From Tabrizicola_A sp044377735 (GTDB taxonomy: Bacteria; Pseudomonadota; Alphaproteobacteria; Rhodobacterales; Rhodobacteraceae): 16,326 nt of DNA. Where the stretch lies: assembly GCA_044377735.1 (NCBI GenBank), contig JBILYK010000077.1:1-16326 (forward strand), in the 5' to 3' direction. The translations under genes and the position numbers were made by a program. The notes under the pieces are model-generated. The model was given only the letters and a program-made list of their open reading frames with translations, did no database searches and was not told where the DNA came from. Positions 14,144 through 16,326 of the stretch are shown one piece after another (position 1 is the first letter of the stretch; every line of letters begins with the position of its first letter).

Positions 14144-14214
14144 GGTAAGGTCCTTGAACGTGCAGCCTCACTTGGCTAGCCCTTGAACAGCCCCATGACC
14201 AGAGCGGAACAGAC

Positions 14215-14973
14215 ATGACCCACTTCATCCGCGACCACTTGCCAATTTTGGCGCGCGATCTGGTCGCCGCCTTCGGCCTTCTGACACGGATCCCAGTGCC
14301 CTTTACCTTGCCCCGTCCAGCCGGGGTCTGGGCTTGGCCCTTGGTGGGGCTGGTGACGGGGGGCGCGGCGTTGGTGGCTGCGGCATTGGGCCTTTGGCTG
14401 GGGCTTTCGGTGGGCGTGGTGGCGGTTTTGGTGATCGCGGTGCAGGCGACACTGACCGGCGCCTTGCATGAGGATGGGCTTACCGATTGTGCCGATGGGT
14501 TCTGGGGCGGGCATGACCGCGCACGTCGGCTGGAGATCATGAAAGACAGCCGGATAGGCAGCTATGGCGCGGTGGCACTGATGCTGGCGCTTTTGGCGCG
14601 TTGGTCGGCCTTGGCGGCCCTTCTTGGTGCAGACGCATGGGAGCTGGCGCTGGCGGCCATGGTCATGTCACGGGCAGCGATGGGGCTGGTGATGGCAGGC
14701 CTGCCCAATGCGCGCGGCGAGGGGCTTTCGGCACGCCATGGCCAGCCCGGCTGGGCGGCGGCCTGGGCCGGAATGGGTCTTGCCTTTGGTGTGGGGTTGG
14801 TTGCGGCAGGCGGCGCTGCGCTTTGGCTTGTGATGGCGGTGGGGTTGATGGCAGCGGCGGCGGCGCTGGTGGCGCGGGCCAAGATCGGTGGCCAGACGGG
14901 AGATGTCTTGGGGGCGACACAAGTGCTGGCCGAGGTGGCAGCGCTGGCAGTCGCGACCGCTTGGCTCGCATGA
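14215..14973 (+). CDS. cobS: Adenosylcobinamide-GDP ribazoletransferase (cobalamin synthase)
   Basis: This integral inner-membrane enzyme joins adenosylcobinamide-GDP with alpha-ribazole (or its phosphate), the final assembly stage of adenosylcobalamin. The 252 residues contain several hydrophobic helices. The active-site segment is LTGALHEDGLTDCADGFWGG (80-99), with the acidic H-E-D-G-x-x-D-x-x-D cluster for Mg and substrate. It is followed by RRLEIMKDSRIGSYG (104-118) and a late QTGDVLGATQ (227-236). A weak GCGGAA precedes the ATG by about 8 bases. It works directly on the product of the divergent cobT. A shared terminator follows, between it and carD. Confidence 0.95.
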   Translation: MTHFIRDHLPILARDLVAAFGLLTRIPVPFTLPRPAGVWAWPLVGLVTGGAALVAAALGLWLGLSVGVVAVLVIAVQATLTGALHEDGLTDCADGFWGGHDRARRLEIMKDSRIGSYGAVALMLALLARWSALAALLGADAWELALAAMVMSRAAMGLVMAGLPNARGEGLSARHGQPGWAAAWAGMGLAFGVGLVAAGGAALWLVMAVGLMAAAAALVARAKIGGQTGDVLGATQVLAEVAALAVATAWLA

Positions 14974-14975
14974 AA

Positions 14976-14999
14976 AACGGCGGCCAAAGGGCCGCCGTT
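14976..14999. terminator. Terminator shared by convergent cobS and carD
   Basis: A perfect 10-bp stem AACGGCGGCC (14976-14985) with GGCCGCCGTT (14990-14999) and loop AAAG starts 2 bases after the cobS stop. On the minus strand the stem is followed by a T run (complement of A at 14974-14977), which suits carD, whose stop is 21 bases away. Confidence 0.9.
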
Positions 15000-15020
15000 C
15001 TACAATATATTCAAAGTGCC

Positions 15021-15530
15021 TTAGGCGGCGCGGCTGGTCAGCACATCGCCCACTTTGCGTTGGGCCCCGGCCTCATCGACGCCCGAGACGGCAGCCACTT
15101 CGCGGGTCAGCCGCTCCAGCGCAGCCTCATAAAGCTGACGCTCGGAATAGGACTGCTCACGCTGATCATCGCTGCGATGCAAATCGCGCACGACCTCGGC
15201 AATGGCCATCAGATCGCCCGAGTTGATCTTCTGCTCATACTCTTGGGCCCGGCGCGACCACATCGCGCGCTTGACCTTGGCCTTGCCCTTCAGCGTATCC
15301 AACGCTCTGGTCACCACATCGGGCGCCGACAGGGCACGCATGCCGATTTCGGTGGCCTTGTGGGTGGGAACCCGCAGCGTCATCTTGTCCTTTTCGAACG
15401 AGATCACAAAGAGTTCAAGATGGATCCCGGCGATTTCCTGTTCCTCGATCGAAATGATCTTTCCCACGCCATGGGCAGGATACACCACGAACTCGTTCGG
15501 GCGGAAATCGGGCTTCTTCGATTTGGTCAT
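15021..15530 (-). CDS. carD: CarD/CdnL-family RNA polymerase-binding regulator
   Basis: A 169-residue protein of the CarD_CdnL_TRCF family, which binds the RNA polymerase beta subunit and stabilises open complexes at housekeeping promoters such as those for rRNA. The N-terminal RNA polymerase-interacting domain (about 8-65) reads FRPNEFVVYPAHGVGKIISIEEQEIAG, then ELFVISFEKDKMTLRVPTHKA. The helical C-terminal domain includes KAKVKRAMWSRRAQEYEQKINSG (about 83-105), with the conserved Trp that contacts promoter DNA. GAGGAA lies about 12 bases before the ATG. The leader upstream is about 140 bases and contains a stable hairpin. In Caulobacter the homologue CdnL controls biosynthetic and ribosomal genes. 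Confidence 0.93.
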   Translation of the reverse strand: MTKSKKPDFRPNEFVVYPAHGVGKIISIEEQEIAGIHLELFVISFEKDKMTLRVPTHKATEIGMRALSAPDVVTRALDTLKGKAKVKRAMWSRRAQEYEQKINSGDLMAIAEVVRDLHRSDDQREQSYSERQLYEAALERLTREVAAVSGVDEAGAQRKVGDVLTSRAA

Positions 15531-15619
15531 TCTTGGTTGCTTCCTCGGCAGGAGGCCAGTCCCGGCAAAAGTGGCCCTACCGAATTTCTCGGATACAGAC
15601 CGACAGGCGACAGGAGTTT

Positions 15620-15645
15620 CGTCTCAGGCGAGAAGACCTGAGGCG
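15620..15645 (-). promoter_or_regulatory. Stable hairpin in the carD 5' leader
   Basis: CGTCTCAGG (15620-15628) pairs with CCTGAGGCG (15637-15645), nine pairs including one G-U, around an 8-base loop. It would form in the carD leader RNA about 90 bases before the start codon if transcription begins near 15671. Without a T tract it is not a classic terminator. Confidence 0.45.
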
Positions 15646-15677
15646 TCAGACAGGCATCCGTGATTGTTTGTGCACAT

Positions 15678-15706
15678 TGTGTAACACAAAAATCACATGA
15701 TTCCAA
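15678..15706 (-). promoter_or_regulatory. Probable carD promoter
   Basis: On the minus strand TTGGAA (15706-15701) and TACACA (15683-15678) are separated by 17 bases. The surrounding DNA is AT-rich and lies 148 bases upstream of the carD start. The -35 box is a fair match and the -10 box moderate. Confidence 0.45.
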
Positions 15707-15748
15707 CCGCGGTAAAACAGGACGAAAAATCGCCAAGCCATTGATATT

Positions 15749-15773
15749 AAAAAATATTCACCTTTTCAAGTGA
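15749..15773 (-). terminator. Probable terminator of fdxA
   Basis: On the minus strand TCACTT (15773-15768) pairs with AGGTGA (15763-15758) around a GAAA tetraloop. ATA and six T (complement of 15754-15749) follow. It lies 24 bases after the fdxA stop and separates fdxA from the carD promoter. The stem is short. Confidence 0.55.
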
Positions 15774-15796
15774 TTCGAGATGCCAAGTGCTGCGAA

Positions 15797-16135
15797 TCAG
15801 CCACCCTTCCCCGGCTCTTCAGAGAAGTAATTCTGCAGCTTGTTTTCTTCGCCATCGCGTTCTTCATGGTCGGGCAAAGGATCACGCTTGGTGGTGATGA
15901 CCGGCCAAAGGAGGGCATATTTGCGGTTGAAGGCCACCCATTTGTCCATATCCGGCTCGGTGTCGGGCCGAATGGCATCGGCAGGGCATTCCGGCTCGCA
16001 AACACCGCAGTCGATGCACTCATCGGGGTGGATCACCAGCGCGTTTAGGCCTTCGTAAAAGCAGTCCACCGGACACACTTCGACGCAGTCGGTGTATTTG
16101 CAGGCGATGCAGTTGTCGATCACGACATAGGTCAT
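15797..16135 (-). CDS. fdxA: Seven-iron ferredoxin FdxA ([3Fe-4S][4Fe-4S])
   Basis: A 112-residue soluble electron carrier like Azotobacter ferredoxin I. By analogy, Cys9, Cys17 and Cys50 hold the [3Fe-4S] cluster, and Cys21, Cys40, Cys43 and Cys46 hold the [4Fe-4S] cluster. Cys12 and Cys25 correspond to the two known non-ligand cysteines. The sequence begins with the family hallmark MTYVVIDNCIACKYTDCVEV. The tail (KWVAFNRKYALLWPVITTKRDPLPDHEERDG) is the usual C-terminal extension of the alphaproteobacterial group. GGGG lies about 6 bases before the ATG. It follows the S4-domain gene by 56 bases on the same strand, probably in one transcript. The redox partner is unknown. Confidence 0.96.
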   Translation of the reverse strand: MTYVVIDNCIACKYTDCVEVCPVDCFYEGLNALVIHPDECIDCGVCEPECPADAIRPDTEPDMDKWVAFNRKYALLWPVITTKRDPLPDHEERDGEENKLQNYFSEEPGKGG

Positions 16136-16191
16136 GGGACACCCCGTTCCATTTGGTTCCGCCCGGTGTTTATGTCAGGCAGGGTGATGTT

Positions 16192-16326
16192 TCAAGCGCT
16201 TGCATCGGCCCCCGGTGCGGCAAGATCGCAGTAAAGGGCCTGTGCCTCGGTCGCCGGACCCCGCCGCGCGGCAAGCGCGAGAACCCGAACCACCCGGATC
16301 TGGTGGCCGTGGGGAAAGGTCAGGAC
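16192..16326 (-). CDS. S4-domain RNA-binding protein (Hsp15-like), 3' end only
   Basis: Only the last 44 codons are in the window; the gene continues beyond the right edge. The visible C-terminus reads VLTFPHGHQIRVVRVLALAA, then RRGPATEAQALYCDL and a short Ala-rich tail ending at TGA. This matches the closing strand of the S4 RNA-binding domain and the family tail of Hsp15-type proteins, which bind stalled 50S subunits. The S4 gene - fdxA - carD order is one I recall from Rhodobacterales genomes. The identification rests on this short stretch and context. Confidence 0.75.
   Translation of the reverse strand, partial: VLTFPHGHQIRVVRVLALAARRGPATEAQALYCDLAAPGADASA

Noticed and set aside
14144..14214. 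Cobalamin riboswitch between cobT and cobS
   Set aside because: The 71-base gap is too short for the aptamer, and no B12-box-like sequence is visible.
1..16326. Mobile element, CRISPR array, or defence island
   Set aside because: No transposase, integrase, direct-repeat array, terminal inverted repeats or defence-family domains were seen. Base composition is uniform apart from short intergenic AT-rich spots.

Overview
This is a core-chromosome segment of an alphaproteobacterium, most likely Rhodobacterales (Rhodobacteraceae). The evidence is high GC with GC-rich third codon positions, a class II tRNA-Tyr next to rlmB, the order RNA-binding S4 gene - fdxA - carD, a divergent hppD/Lrp pair, and a large Ala/Pro-rich single-pass envelope protein carrying RP-x-ARP motifs. 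I see no transposase, integrase, phage gene, CRISPR array, toxin-antitoxin pair or obvious defence island. Gene calls rest on translated motifs and lengths; no database search was run.

Layout, left to right. (1) 1-1475: the end of a histidine operon, hisF-hisE with a 4-base overlap, then a small gene for a DUF6958-like protein. A striking G18C13 tract sits just upstream of hisF. (2) 1503-2854, minus strand: a CoA-binding-fold protein and the 23S rRNA methyltransferase gene rlmB, separated by a strong terminator and a structured 3' region. (3) 3025-3108: tRNA-Tyr(GUA) with its own promoter and a UUCG-loop terminator, then a dimethylargininase-family gene and an unassigned GT-A-like gene. (4) 5104-7445: a LysE/RhtB exporter (minus), a 458-base stretch without a recognisable gene, and an O-acetylhomoserine sulfhydrylase (metY). 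(5) 7509-8207 (minus): a secreted SIMPL/DUF541 protein, followed by a non-coding stretch with three hairpins, the last a plus-strand terminator that no annotated gene needs. (6) 8457-11420: a 987-residue protein with a PilM/GspL-like N-terminus, a disordered linker, one membrane helix, a second disordered linker and a PilP/GspC-like C-terminal domain. (7) 11439-13126: hppD (tyrosine catabolism) divergent from an Lrp/AsnC regulator. (8) 13136-14973: cobT and cobS (cobalamin nucleotide-loop assembly), divergent. (9) 14976-16326 (minus): carD/cdnL, the 7Fe ferredoxin fdxA, and the 3' end of an S4-domain gene.

Functional links visible here: hisF and hisE act in histidine synthesis; cobT and cobS catalyse the last steps of adenosylcobalamin assembly; hppD and its Lrp neighbour form a likely catabolic gene-regulator pair; fdxA and the S4 gene are on the same strand 56 bases apart, with carD behind its own promoter. 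Most of the window is ordinary housekeeping. The observations most worth a second look are the PilM-TM-PilP-like fusion protein, the possible small RNA at about 8237-8378, and the G18C13 tract.
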